Assembly (NCBI GenBank): GCA_963728935.1
Contig: CAVSMC010000008.1
Coordinates: 62,001 to 126,000 of the forward strand
From: CAVSMC01 sp963728935
GTDB lineage: Bacteria > Pseudomonadota > Gammaproteobacteria > Burkholderiales > Casimicrobiaceae
Direction: 5' to 3'
Length of the DNA: 64,000 nucleotides
The notes beneath the pieces are model-generated. The model was not told where the DNA came from. It was given only the letters and a program-made list of their open reading frames with translations, and made no database searches. Below, in pieces: positions 34,145 through 43,281 of this stretch (position 1 is its first letter; each line of letters begins with the position of its first letter). The translations under genes and the position numbers were made by a program.

Positions 34145-35171
34145 CGGCGTCGAATTCGCCGATCACCGCAACGCGCGCGAATCCGTCACGACGAAAGATC
34201 GTCAGCACTTCGGTGGCGATCTCGGGCGCGCACGCGACGAGCAGGCCGCCCGACGTTTGCGGGTCGGTAAGGATTGCTCGTTCGACGTCTCCGATGCGCG
34301 GGCCGAGGTCGACGTCGCCGCCATAGCTTGCCCAGTTGCGTGCAGAGGCACCGGTGACGAAGCCCGTTCGCGCAAGCTCCGTCACGCCGGGATGCAACGG
34401 TATGCGCGCGTAGTCGACGCACGCGCCGACTTGTGACGCGCGGCAGACTTCGAGCAGATGGCCAAGCAGGCCAAAGCCGGTCACGTCGGTCAGCGCATTT
34501 ACGCCGTCGAGCTTGCCAAGCGAGATGCCCGGCGTATTGAGTTGCGTCGTCGACGCGATCATCGCGGCGTAATGCTCGCGCGACAGCTCGCCCTTCTTCA
34601 GCGTTGCGCTGTAGACGCCGACGCCGAGCGGCTTGCCGAGGATCAGCGCGTCGCCGGCGCGCGCACCGGCGTTGCGCTTCAGATGCCGCGGGTCGACGAT
34701 GCCGATCACAACGAGCCCGTAGATCGGCTCGACCGAATCGATCGAATGCCCGCCGGCGATCGGAATCCCAGCCGCCGCGCAAACCGCCTCGCCTCCTTCG
34801 AGCACGCGGCGGATCGTCGCCATCGGCAGCTTGTCGATCGGCATTGCGACGAGCGCGAGCGCGAACAGCGGCGTCGCGCCCATCGCGTAGATGTCGGATA
34901 TCGCGTTGGTGGCGGCGATCGCGCCGAAGTCGTGCGGGTCATCGACGATCGGCATGAAGAAGTCGGTCGTCGCGACGATCGCGCGGTCGTCGTCGATCCG
35001 ATAGACGGCGGCGTCGTCGGACGTCTCGATCCCTACGAGCAGCGCCCGCGGCACGACGGCTTGCGCCGCGCCGAGGATCTGCCGAAGAACTGCCGGCGCA
35101 ATCTTGCAGCCGCAGCCGCCGCCGTGACTGAGCTCGGTCAGGCGCAGCGGTGTCGAAGCTTGATCGTTCAT
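34119..35171 (-). CDS. selD: Selenide, water dikinase
   Basis: A 350-residue enzyme making selenophosphate from selenide and ATP. The N-terminal active-site loop is GGGCGCKI, with Cys at the position that is selenocysteine in some homologues, and the conserved Lys following. Downstream are ATTDFFMPIVDDP, AISDIYAMGATPLFAL, PIAGGHSIDSVEPIYGLVV and DPQTSGGLLVACAPE, all SelD landmarks. No selA, selB, selC tRNA or selU/mnmH is seen in the window, so whether it serves selenoprotein or tRNA modification is open. It overlaps the following unknown gene. Confidence 0.96.
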   Translation of the reverse strand: MNDQASTPLRLTELSHGGGCGCKIAPAVLRQILGAAQAVVPRALLVGIETSDDAAVYRIDDDRAIVATTDFFMPIVDDPHDFGAIAATNAISDIYAMGATPLFALALVAMPIDKLPMATIRRVLEGGEAVCAAAGIPIAGGHSIDSVEPIYGLVVIGIVDPRHLKRNAGARAGDALILGKPLGVGVYSATLKKGELSREHYAAMIASTTQLNTPGISLGKLDGVNALTDVTGFGLLGHLLEVCRASQVGACVDYARIPLHPGVTELARTGFVTGASARNWASYGGDVDLGPRIGDVERAILTDPQTSGGLLVACAPEIATEVLTIFRRDGFARVAVIGEFDAGAPRISVG

Positions 35172-35294
35172 CGAAACCCGGCAGTTGCTCGCGAGCCGCT
35201 ATTGTAACGATGTGCCCCGGTGCGACCGTAAGAGCGCGCCGGTTCGGGCAACTCGGAACGGGTGTGTCGCCTGCGCAAAAAAAACCATCGCAAC

Positions 35295-35308
35295 CGTGAC
35301 TTAGATCA
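35295..35308. promoter_or_regulatory. FNR/ANR-like box upstream of the redox island
   Basis: GTGACTTAGATCAA matches the FNR consensus TTGAY-N4-RTCAA at nine of ten defined positions (first T is G). It lies about 145 bases before the chosen nfnA-like ATG in a 281-base gap between divergent selD and the island. A TTGACA hexamer at 35368-35373 could be a -35, without a good -10 at normal spacing. The site would fit oxygen-responsive control of oxygen-sensitive ferredoxin enzymes; binding is inferred. Confidence 0.5.
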
Positions 35309-35452
35309 AGTCCCAACGGCCATCGGCGCTATGCGACTTTCCGCCGCGGGCGTAGCATCGTTGCACGTTGACAACCGTCGATGTCGAAGCCGGAGCGCGC
35401 GATGCATGCCGCGCCCGCTCGCATCGCGTCCGCAGTAGCAAACGAGGACTTC

Positions 35453-36349
35453 ATGTCGAATTTCGAAATCGTCTCGCGCGAGGACTTCTCCGACGTCACC
35501 TATCTGCTCGAAGTGCGTCATCCGATGATGGCGCGTGCGGCGAAAGCCGGGCAGTTCGTCATCGTGATGGCGCATGAGCACGGCGAGCGCATACCGTTGA
35601 CGATCGCCGACTTCGACCGCGTGCGCGGCACGATCACGCTCGTGATTCAGGCGGTCGGCAAGTCGACCAAGGAGATGCAGCAAACGCTCACCGTCGGATC
35701 GGCGCTGCACGCGGTCGTCGGTCCGATGGGTATCCCGAGCCCGATCGGACACGCGAAGAAAGTGTTGTGCGTCGGCGGCGGACTGGGCGTCGCACCGATC
35801 TTTCCGCAAGCGCGCGCATTCAAGGAAGCGGGCGCCTACGTGATCGGCGTCGTCGGCTTTCGCTCGGCCAACCTCGTCTTCTGGGCCGACAAGTTCGAGT
35901 CGGTGTGCGATGAGTTTTACCTGTGCACCGACGACGGCAGCGCCGGCATGAAGGGCATGATCACCGCGGGCATCGAAGTGGCGATCGAGCGTCACAAGGA
36001 CATCGATGAGTGCATCGCGATCGGACCGCCGGTCATGATGAAAGGTTGCGCCGCGGCGACGCGCCCGCACAAGATCAAGACGATGGTGAGCCTCAATCCG
36101 CTGATGGTCGACGGCACGGGCATGTGCGGCGGATGTCGCGTCAAAGTCGGCGGACAGGTGAAGTTCGCCTGCGTCGATGGACCCGACTTCGATGCGCACC
36201 AGGTCGACTTCGACGATCTGATGCAGCGCCTCAAGCGCTTCGTGCCCGAAGAGAAGGCCGCGCTCGAGCGCTTCAACGAAAACTGCCGTATGCGCACGCA
36301 CGGCGAGATCGCCTCGCCGCCGCCCGCACTCGATCTCGATCGGTACTGA
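35453..36349 (+). CDS. NfnA-like FAD/NAD-binding subunit (sulfide dehydrogenase-type)
   Basis: A 298-residue flavoprotein of the dihydroorotate-dehydrogenase-electron-transfer/NfnA group. It has the FAD barrel (AAKAGQFVIVMAHEHGERIPLTIADFD), a nucleotide-binding GGGLGVAPIFPQARA, and a C-terminal [2Fe-2S] region MCGGCRVKVGGQVKFACVDGPDFDAHQVDF. NfnA pairs with NfnB to couple NADH, NADPH and ferredoxin. ATG at 35453 follows GAGG and gives the family N-terminus MSNFEIVS; the frame is open 24 codons further upstream. One base separates it from the NfnB-like gene. Confidence 0.9.
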   Translation: MSNFEIVSREDFSDVTYLLEVRHPMMARAAKAGQFVIVMAHEHGERIPLTIADFDRVRGTITLVIQAVGKSTKEMQQTLTVGSALHAVVGPMGIPSPIGHAKKVLCVGGGLGVAPIFPQARAFKEAGAYVIGVVGFRSANLVFWADKFESVCDEFYLCTDDGSAGMKGMITAGIEVAIERHKDIDECIAIGPPVMMKGCAAATRPHKIKTMVSLNPLMVDGTGMCGGCRVKVGGQVKFACVDGPDFDAHQVDFDDLMQRLKRFVPEEKAALERFNENCRMRTHGEIASPPPALDLDRY

Positions 36350-36350
36350 C

Positions 36351-37847
36351 ATGGCGAAGAAGAAAACGATTCGCACGATTCCGCAGGACCGCACGCCGGT
36401 TCGCGAGCTGCCGCCGCGCGAGCGCGCGAAGAACTTCGCCGAGGTGAACTGCGGCTACACGCTCGCCGAAGCGCTGAACGAAGCCGAGCGCTGCCTGATG
36501 TGCCCCGACCAGCCGTGTGTTGCCGGCTGCCCGGTCGGTGTCGATATTCCGAACTTCATCCAGAAGCTGACCGAGAAGGATTACCGCGGCGCGTACGACG
36601 CGATCACCGGCACCAATCTGCTGCCGGCGGTGTGCGGCCGCGTCTGCCCGCAGGAGAACCAGTGCGAAGGCGTCTGCAACGTCGGCGCGACACTGGAGCC
36701 GGTCGCGATCGGACGTCTCGAGCGCTTTGTCGGCGACGCGGCGATTCGCGAAGGCTGGACCAACGTTCCGTACATCGAGAAGAATGCGTTCAAGGTCGGC
36801 ATCGTCGGGTCGGGCCCGGCGGGCATGGCGTGCGCCGCCGACATGGCGAAGGCGGGCTGCGACGTCACGGTGTTCGAGGCGTTCCATCAGCCCGGCGGCG
36901 TGCTGCGCTACGGCATCCCCGATTTCCGCCTGCCGAACGACGTGATCGACGCGGAAATCCGCAACCTGTCGAAGCTCGGCGTCAAGTTCGAATGCAACAC
37001 GCTCGTCGGACGGCTGTTCACGATCGAGCAGATGAAGGACGAGCTCGGCTTCGACGCCGTGTTCGTCGGCACAGGCGCCGGCTATCCGACGATGCTCGGC
37101 GTCCCCGGCGATTCGCTGAACGGTGTCCTGTCGGCGAATGAAATGCTGACGCGATGCAACCTGATGCGGGCAAAGGAATTCCCGGCATTCGACACGCCGC
37201 TGCCGCTCGGTCGCAACGTCGCGGTCGTCGGCGCTGGCAACACCGCGATGGACGCGCTGCGCGTGAGCCTGCGGCTAGGCGCCGCCAAGGTGTCGTGCAT
37301 CTACCGGCGCAGCAAGACCGAATGTCCGGCGCGCGCCGAGGAAGTGCATCACGCCGAAGAGGAGGGCATCGAATTCCATTGGCTCACCAATCCGGTCGAG
37401 GTTCTCGACGACGGCAAAGGCGGCGTGCGCGCGATGCGCTGCGTGCGCATGGAGCTCGGCGAGCCCGACGCATCGGGCCGCCGCCGTCCGGTTCCCATCG
37501 CCGGCAGCGAGCATGAGATCGAGTGCGACCTCGTGATCTTCGCGATCGGCACCAATGCGAACCCGATCATGGGCCAGACATCGAAGCTCGCGCTCAACAA
37601 GTGGGGCTATATCTCCGCCGACGAGACGTTGCAAACGTCGATCGCGGGCGTGTTCGCCGGCGGCGACATCGTCACCGGCGCCGCGACGGTGATCGAAGCG
37701 ATGGGCGCGGGCCGCAAGGCCGCGCGCGCGATGAAGGCATATCTCGGATTGCGCGACGTCGACCAGCCCTATCAGTCCGGCGGTGTCGGCCAGCTGTTCG
37801 GCATCGACTTGCGCGAGAGCAATTTCGTGCGCGTGCGCGCGGTTTGA
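36351..37847 (+). CDS. NfnB-like NADPH-dependent flavoprotein (glutamate-synthase-beta type)
   Basis: A 498-residue protein. The N-terminal iron-sulfur domain has CLMCPDQPCVAGCPVGVDIP and CGRVCPQENQCEGVC. The FAD motif is GSGPAGMACAADMAKAG, and the NADP motif GAGNTAMDALR. FAGGDIVTGAATVIEAMGAG closes the FAD domain. With the preceding gene it forms the two-subunit layout of NADH-dependent ferredoxin:NADP oxidoreductase. Its neighbours are 2-oxoacid:ferredoxin oxidoreductases, so electrons from ferredoxin would be passed to NAD(P)+ or the reverse. Whether it bifurcates cannot be told from sequence alone. Confidence 0.9.
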   Translation: MAKKKTIRTIPQDRTPVRELPPRERAKNFAEVNCGYTLAEALNEAERCLMCPDQPCVAGCPVGVDIPNFIQKLTEKDYRGAYDAITGTNLLPAVCGRVCPQENQCEGVCNVGATLEPVAIGRLERFVGDAAIREGWTNVPYIEKNAFKVGIVGSGPAGMACAADMAKAGCDVTVFEAFHQPGGVLRYGIPDFRLPNDVIDAEIRNLSKLGVKFECNTLVGRLFTIEQMKDELGFDAVFVGTGAGYPTMLGVPGDSLNGVLSANEMLTRCNLMRAKEFPAFDTPLPLGRNVAVVGAGNTAMDALRVSLRLGAAKVSCIYRRSKTECPARAEEVHHAEEEGIEFHWLTNPVEVLDDGKGGVRAMRCVRMELGEPDASGRRRPVPIAGSEHEIECDLVIFAIGTNANPIMGQTSKLALNKWGYISADETLQTSIAGVFAGGDIVTGAATVIEAMGAGRKAARAMKAYLGLRDVDQPYQSGGVGQLFGIDLRESNFVRVRAV

Positions 37848-37862
37848 GCGAAAGAAGACGAT

Positions 37863-39764
37863 ATGAGCGAGATCACGATCCAAAAGCCGACGGCCAAGCC
37901 GCGGCGAGCCGCCGCGAAGACGGTGACCACGCTTTCGCAACACGTCGTCGAGATCATCAGCGACTCGGGCGAGGGGGCGCAGCGTTGCGGCCAGGCGCTC
38001 GGTGCGATCGCCGCGCGCATGGGCAATGGCGTGTGGACCGACGAGATCATTCCCGCGGAGATCCGGCCGCCGGCGCGAAGCGTCGCAGGCGCGTCGGGCA
38101 ACCGCATCCGTCTCGGCAGCAAGCGCGTGACCAACGGCGGCGACGAGACCGATCTCGTCGTTGCGTTCAACGAGCAGGTGCTGCTCGGCCGCGTGCGCGC
38201 GCGCGAACTGAAGCAAGGCGCGACGATCCTGCTCGAAAGCATGTGGCGCGACGACGCCGAGCCGAAGATTTCGGAATCGTATGCGGACACGCATGCGAAG
38301 CTCGTCGAGGGTGGCTATCACGTCGTCGAAATCGCGATGGAGCGCGAATGCCGCAAGCTTGTCGCCGATGCGCGCCGCGGCAAGAACATGTTCGCGCTCG
38401 GCATGCTGTGCAGCATCTATAGCCTCGACCTCCAGCTCGCCCGCGAGCAGATCGCGCTCACGTTCGGCAAGAAAGCCGAAGCGGTGGTGAAGGCCAACGT
38501 CGCGTTGCTCGAAGCGGGCTACGCGTGGGCCGAAGAGAACCTCGACTTCAAGTACAGCATCCCGGCCGAGCGCGCGACCGAGCCGCAGATCGTCGCCAAT
38601 GGCAATACCGCGCTCGCGCTCGGCGTCGTCGCGTCCGGCATGGACATCTGCGCGATGTATCCGATCACGCCCGCGACGTCGGCATCGCACTATTTGTCGG
38701 AGATCTTTGAGAAGGTCGGCGGCGTCGTGCATCAGGCCGAGGACGAGATCGCCGCGTGCGCGTTCGCGATCGGCGCGTCGTACGCAGGACGCTGCACGGT
38801 CACGATCACGTCGGGACCCGGGTACTCGCTCAAGCAGGAGGCGATCGGGCTTGCGGTGATGGCGGAGATTCCGCTCGTCGTCGTCAACGTCCAGCGAGGC
38901 GGTCCGAGCACCGGCCAGCCGACGAAGGCGGAGCAGGGCGATCTCCTCACGGCGATGTTCGGCAGCCATGGCGATGCGCCGAAAGTCGTGATGGCTGCTT
39001 CGACGATCGAAGAGTGCTTCTATTCGATCATCACCGCGCGCAAGATCGCCGAGACGTTCAACATGGTGGTTGTCGTGCTGACCGACGCCAATCTCGCGTC
39101 GTCGCAGACGCCGTTCACGCGGCCCAAGTTCAACGACGCATGGCTTGCGCCGCCGATCGATCAGACGCCGGTGCCGGTCGGAGCGAAAGCGTACGACTGG
39201 GACGCGCGCACCGGCCTCGCGCGGCGATTCATCCCGGGCCAGCCCAATGGCATGCACACGGTGACCGGCCTCGCGCACGACCGGCAGTCGCACGTCGCGT
39301 ACGATCCGGACAGCAACGAGGAAGGGCTGCACATGCGCAGCCTGAAGCTCGCGTCGCTCGCGAAGACGCTGACGCCGCCTGCGGTGTTCGGCGGTCCGGA
39401 AGGCGACCTTCTCGTCGTCGGTTGGGGCAGCACGAAAGGCGCGATCGAAGAAGCGGTCGAGCGCGTCCGCTCCGAAGGTCTCAAGGTTTCTTCGATGAAC
39501 CTGCGCTTCCTGCAGCCGATGCAGCCGGGCATCAAGGAGATCATGGCGAGGTTCAAGCGTGTGATGACGATCGAGACCAACTGGAGCGATCGGCCCGAAG
39601 ACGCGATGATCGACGAAACGAACCGCCGCTATTCGGCGGTGGCGATGCTGCTGCGCTCGCGTTACCTCGTCGACGTCGACTGCTGGAGCGAAGTGCGCGG
39701 ACAGCCGATCAAGCCGTCGACGATCTGCCGCGTGATCCGCGCGAAGCTGGAGAGCCAATCATGA
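37863..39764 (+). CDS. 2-oxoacid:ferredoxin oxidoreductase alpha (fused gamma-alpha), set 1
   Basis: A 633-residue KorA-type subunit. The gamma domain (about residues 25-210) precedes the alpha domain, whose pyrimidine-binding start is MYPITPATSASHYLSE (Y266). Further landmarks are TITSGPGYSLKQEAIGLAV and NVQRGGPSTGQPTKAEQGDL, and near the end LRFLQPMQPGIKEIM. This architecture is that of 2-oxoglutarate:ferredoxin oxidoreductase, which in Thauera supplies reduced ferredoxin for benzoyl-CoA reduction. Substrate is inferred. The stop overlaps the beta gene (ATGA). Confidence 0.9.
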   Translation: MSEITIQKPTAKPRRAAAKTVTTLSQHVVEIISDSGEGAQRCGQALGAIAARMGNGVWTDEIIPAEIRPPARSVAGASGNRIRLGSKRVTNGGDETDLVVAFNEQVLLGRVRARELKQGATILLESMWRDDAEPKISESYADTHAKLVEGGYHVVEIAMERECRKLVADARRGKNMFALGMLCSIYSLDLQLAREQIALTFGKKAEAVVKANVALLEAGYAWAEENLDFKYSIPAERATEPQIVANGNTALALGVVASGMDICAMYPITPATSASHYLSEIFEKVGGVVHQAEDEIAACAFAIGASYAGRCTVTITSGPGYSLKQEAIGLAVMAEIPLVVVNVQRGGPSTGQPTKAEQGDLLTAMFGSHGDAPKVVMAASTIEECFYSIITARKIAETFNMVVVVLTDANLASSQTPFTRPKFNDAWLAPPIDQTPVPVGAKAYDWDARTGLARRFIPGQPNGMHTVTGLAHDRQSHVAYDPDSNEEGLHMRSLKLASLAKTLTPPAVFGGPEGDLLVVGWGSTKGAIEEAVERVRSEGLKVSSMNLRFLQPMQPGIKEIMARFKRVMTIETNWSDRPEDAMIDETNRRYSAVAMLLRSRYLVDVDCWSEVRGQPIKPSTICRVIRAKLESQS

Positions 39765-40753
39765 CCACCGCCACCACGTCCTGCCTGTTGCAGCTCTACG
39801 ACGAGCGCTACGAGCTCGAGGACTATAAGAGCGGCGTTCCGCGCTGGTGCACCGGCTGCGGCGACAACGCGATTCTCGCCGCAGTGCAGAAGCTCTGTCG
39901 CGAAGAGCAGCTGCGTCCGGAGAAGACGGTATTCGTGTCGGGGATCGGCTGCTCGTCTCGTTTCCCGCACTACATGAAGACGTACGGATTCCATGGCATC
40001 CACGGCCGGGCGCTGCCGGTCGCCGAGGGCGTGCGGATGGCGCGCCCCGATCTGCACGTGTTCGTCAACACCGGCGACGGCGACTGCTGCTCGATCGGCG
40101 CTGCGCACTGGATCCACGCGATCCGATACAACATGAACATGACGGTGTTCCTGCACGACAACCAGATCTACGGGTTGACCAAGAAGCAGGCGTCGCCGAC
40201 GTCGCCCAAAGGCACCAAGAGCAACACGACGCCGCGCGGCAGCTACCTCGACGCGCTCAATCCGCTGACGGTGACGCTCGGCGTGCAGAACGTCTCGTTC
40301 GTCGCGCAGGCGGTCGACTGGATCCCCGAGCATCTCTTCGACGTCGTCAAGGCTGCGTACCACCACAAAGGGTTGTCGTTCGTGCGCATCATCCAGCGCT
40401 GCCCCGAATGGCTGCCGAAGCTCTTCGAGCCGTGGCTGCACGATCCGCAGAAGGTGAAGATGCTGCATCACGAGCGCGGGATCGCGTTGAGCCCGGGCCT
40501 CGCCAAGGTCTACAAGAACACCGAGCTCCACGACCCATCGAACCTCGATCGCGCGCGCGAAGTCGCGTCGTCGATCGATCCGATTCCGGTCGGCATCCTG
40601 TATCGCAACGAAGAGGTCCCTTGCTACGAGGACCTGCGGCGCTCCGACGACCTTCGCACGGCGCAGTCGATCCGCAAGGGCCTCGACGCCGAACTGGACA
40701 AGTTCACCGTGTGGCCGACGACGGCCGACTCGACCGCGCAGCCCGCCGACTAG
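39761..40753 (+). CDS. 2-oxoacid:ferredoxin oxidoreductase beta (TPP subunit), set 1
   Basis: A 330-residue KorB-type subunit. Cluster-binding Cys start WCTGCGDNAIL (C30, C33), IGCSSRFPHYM, and the TPP magnesium motif NTGDGDCCSIG with LHDNQIYGLTKKQASPTSPKG, the last typical of 2-oxoglutarate/pyruvate OFORs. The fourth Cys is in IIQRCPEW. It is translationally coupled to its alpha subunit and followed after 30 bases by the fusion protein. Confidence 0.92.
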   Translation: MTTATTSCLLQLYDERYELEDYKSGVPRWCTGCGDNAILAAVQKLCREEQLRPEKTVFVSGIGCSSRFPHYMKTYGFHGIHGRALPVAEGVRMARPDLHVFVNTGDGDCCSIGAAHWIHAIRYNMNMTVFLHDNQIYGLTKKQASPTSPKGTKSNTTPRGSYLDALNPLTVTLGVQNVSFVAQAVDWIPEHLFDVVKAAYHHKGLSFVRIIQRCPEWLPKLFEPWLHDPQKVKMLHHERGIALSPGLAKVYKNTELHDPSNLDRAREVASSIDPIPVGILYRNEEVPCYEDLRRSDDLRTAQSIRKGLDAELDKFTVWPTTADSTAQPAD

Positions 40754-40783
40754 ACGGCGACCAGCAAACGACAAGGCGAGACC

Positions 40784-43057
40784 ATGGAAGTTGCACTTCA
40801 GACCCACGTCGCGTTCCACCTGACCGGCAAGCGGCCCGACGCGAGCCTCGGCGCCGTCGATCCGCTCGACTGCCGCCCTGCGCTGCTTGCGCGCTATCGC
40901 GATCTCACGCGGCTGCGCTACGACTATCCGCTCGTGCTCGCCGATGGCGACGAGCCGGTGCAGGCGCTCTCCGCGATCGTCGACCGCGTGGTCGCGCAGA
41001 CGTCGCAGGGCGACGATGGCGAGCGGATCACCAAGCACGTGCTCGCGCTCGAGCAGCAGATTCGTGCGCTCGCGGCCGAAGGCACTGCCGGAAAGCTCGC
41101 GTCGCTATGGGATGTCGCTGCCGCGCGCCTCGGCGCGGGCGCCGACGAATCGTTGCGGGCGAGCCTCGCCAAGGCGCGCGCAGCGCTCGATGTCGATGGC
41201 GACGTGATCGACTGCAACGGGGCGACTGCGGCGCGCGTCGTCGCGCACGTCTTTCGCGCGACGCAGCGGCGCAAGGCGCGCGCGTACACGGCCGCGTCCG
41301 CACGCCTGATCCATCAGCTATCGGACTTGCTGCGTGCCGATTTCGTCCGCTCCGAAGCAGGACGCACCGCGCAGAGCCTGCGGGCGTCTGTCGGATCGCT
41401 GCACGCGGACGCGTTCGACTTCGATGCGATGTCGAAGGTGCTGGGCGGCGCGGTGCCGCCGTCTTCGATGCCGGCAGCGCGCCGACAGCGCATCGAGGGC
41501 CTCCTCGCGACGCTTGCGCGGCAACGCTTCCACCCGGTGCCAGAGCTGACCCCGGCGGGGTGGACCTTCGAGTTCGACCGCTGCGACAAGGCGCTTGCTG
41601 CCTATCGCGAGCGAGCGCCGCATGTCAAGACGCTGGCGCGCGCGCTTGCGATCGCCGAGCTCGAGATTGCAGGCGAGTACAACGACGCTCGCCACGACGC
41701 CTATTTCGATACGTTCGGCGACGACGGCCTCGATCCCGCCGACGTAGCGCTCTTTCCCGACTACCTCGTCTGCATGAACGCGCGGGCGCTCGACGGCGAG
41801 GAGAACGCGACGCTGCAGCAGATCCTGTCAGCCGGCCTTCCGATGAAGATCGTCGTCACCAGCGACGATGTGCTCGACACCTCCGCAGCGGGCGAAGGGC
41901 ATCTCGGATTCGGCCGCCTGAGCAGGCCGCTTGCGACGATGGCGATGGGACTGAACGAAGTGTTCGTGTTGCAGGCGCCGGTGTCGCACTTGTATCGGTC
42001 GCGCGAGCGGGTCGCCCGCGGTATCGCTTATCCCGGCGCGGCGCTGTTCCGCGTCTTCTCCGGCGCGAATCCGAACTTCGGCACGCTCGCGCCCTATCTC
42101 GTCTCGGCGGCGGCGCTCGAATCGCGCGCGTTTCCGGTGTGGACGTACGATCCGTCGTCGGGTGCCGATTGGGCATCGCGTTTCGACTTGTCGGGCAATC
42201 CGCAGGTCGACCGCGACTGGCCGACGACGACGTTCGCCTATGAGGATGCGGACCAGCAGCGCGTCAGCGAAGATCTCGCGTTCACCCTGATCGATTTCGC
42301 CGCGTGCGACCGTCGCCATGCGCGCCATTTCGCGAGCGTCGCTCGCTCGCAATGGGCAACGCGCACGGTACCGGCGGCCGATTGTCTCGCCGCCGACACC
42401 CGTCCGCCGGAACGTGTGCCGACCGTTGCGCTCGTCGATGGCAACGGTGTGCTCACGCGGGCCATTGTCGACGACAAGCTGATGCGTGAAGCGCGCCGAG
42501 CGCGCGAGATGTGGCACAACCTGCAGGAGCTCGCCGGCATCCACAACTCGCACGCGCAACGCGTGCTCCAACGCGACCGCGCCGAGCGCGAGACGCAAGC
42601 GCGCGAACGCGCCGAAGCCGCGCCAGCGCCGAGCACGGCTGCGGCTGCCGATGCGTCCGCGCCGGCCGCCGCTGCGCCGGCACCCGCGCCGGCCGCCGCT
42701 GCGCCGGTACCCGCGGCGACTGCCGCTGCGCCCGCACGCACGGCGGCGGCGGCACCAGCGGCGGCACCGGCAGCGGCCGCGACTGCGCCGAGCGAGCCCG
42801 AAAAGCCGTCCGACGATCCGTACATCGATAGTGCGCGCTGCACGACGTGCAACGAGTGCACGACGATCAACAACAAGATGTTCGCGTACAACAAGGACCA
42901 GCAGGCGTACATCGCCAATCCGGACGCCGGAACGTACGCCGAACTGGTCGAGGCGGCTGAAAGCTGCCAGATGGGCATCATCCATCCGGGCAAGCCACGC
43001 AATCCGGACGAGCCCGGGCTGGAAGAGCTCATCGCACGCGCCGAGCCCTTTCGCTGA
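40784..43057 (+). CDS. PFOR-like domain fused to a [4Fe-4S] ferredoxin-like tail, unknown function
   Basis: A 757-residue protein of no family I can name. Residues about 1-300 are helical and unrecognised. Residues about 320-480 (LFPDYLVCMNARALDGEENATL, GLPMKIVVTSDDVLDTS, PLATMAMGLNEVFVLQAPVSHLYRSRERVARGIAYPGAALFRVFSG) follow the order of the TPP-domain end of pyruvate:ferredoxin oxidoreductase, but the usual NTGGQ-type TPP loop is not conserved. An Ala/Pro linker spans about residues 607-675. The tail has C686, C689, C692 and a distant C728, a single-cluster ferredoxin pattern. It lies between two OFOR sets, so a role as dedicated electron carrier or scaffold is likely, by inference. Confidence 0.75.
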   Translation: MEVALQTHVAFHLTGKRPDASLGAVDPLDCRPALLARYRDLTRLRYDYPLVLADGDEPVQALSAIVDRVVAQTSQGDDGERITKHVLALEQQIRALAAEGTAGKLASLWDVAAARLGAGADESLRASLAKARAALDVDGDVIDCNGATAARVVAHVFRATQRRKARAYTAASARLIHQLSDLLRADFVRSEAGRTAQSLRASVGSLHADAFDFDAMSKVLGGAVPPSSMPAARRQRIEGLLATLARQRFHPVPELTPAGWTFEFDRCDKALAAYRERAPHVKTLARALAIAELEIAGEYNDARHDAYFDTFGDDGLDPADVALFPDYLVCMNARALDGEENATLQQILSAGLPMKIVVTSDDVLDTSAAGEGHLGFGRLSRPLATMAMGLNEVFVLQAPVSHLYRSRERVARGIAYPGAALFRVFSGANPNFGTLAPYLVSAAALESRAFPVWTYDPSSGADWASRFDLSGNPQVDRDWPTTTFAYEDADQQRVSEDLAFTLIDFAACDRRHARHFASVARSQWATRTVPAADCLAADTRPPERVPTVALVDGNGVLTRAIVDDKLMREARRAREMWHNLQELAGIHNSHAQRVLQRDRAERETQARERAEAAPAPSTAAAADASAPAAAAPAPAPAAAAPVPAATAAAPARTAAAAPAAAPAAAATAPSEPEKPSDDPYIDSARCTTCNECTTINNKMFAYNKDQQAYIANPDAGTYAELVEAAESCQMGIIHPGKPRNPDEPGLEELIARAEPFR

Positions 43058-43281
43058 GTCGCGGTTTCGCGCGAAGGGTTCCGAGCGTGAGCCCGGCGCC
43101 GCGCACCGCTCCCCAGCCGGGTGCCCGCCCGCCTGCGCGGCGCATCGCGCAGAAAACCCTGACGTTAGCAAGCCTTTTCCGGCGGAGCGCGCAGGCGTAG
43201 CATTCCGCAGGCTTATCGGTCGGGCGCGAATCCTGCTACGCGCGGGCGCGTTTCAAGACCGATCCCCCGGAGAAGCGCTTT

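Noticed and set aside
37275..39758. 827-codon minus-strand open frame opposite the NfnB-like and KorA genes
   Set aside because: Same kind of antisense shadow; both plus-strand genes have complete conserved motifs.
43058..43281. Regulatory element or small gene before the TTG-started flavoprotein
   Set aside because: No FNR-like box, good promoter or conserved frame was found in these 224 bases; only the CCGGAG near the start is convincing.
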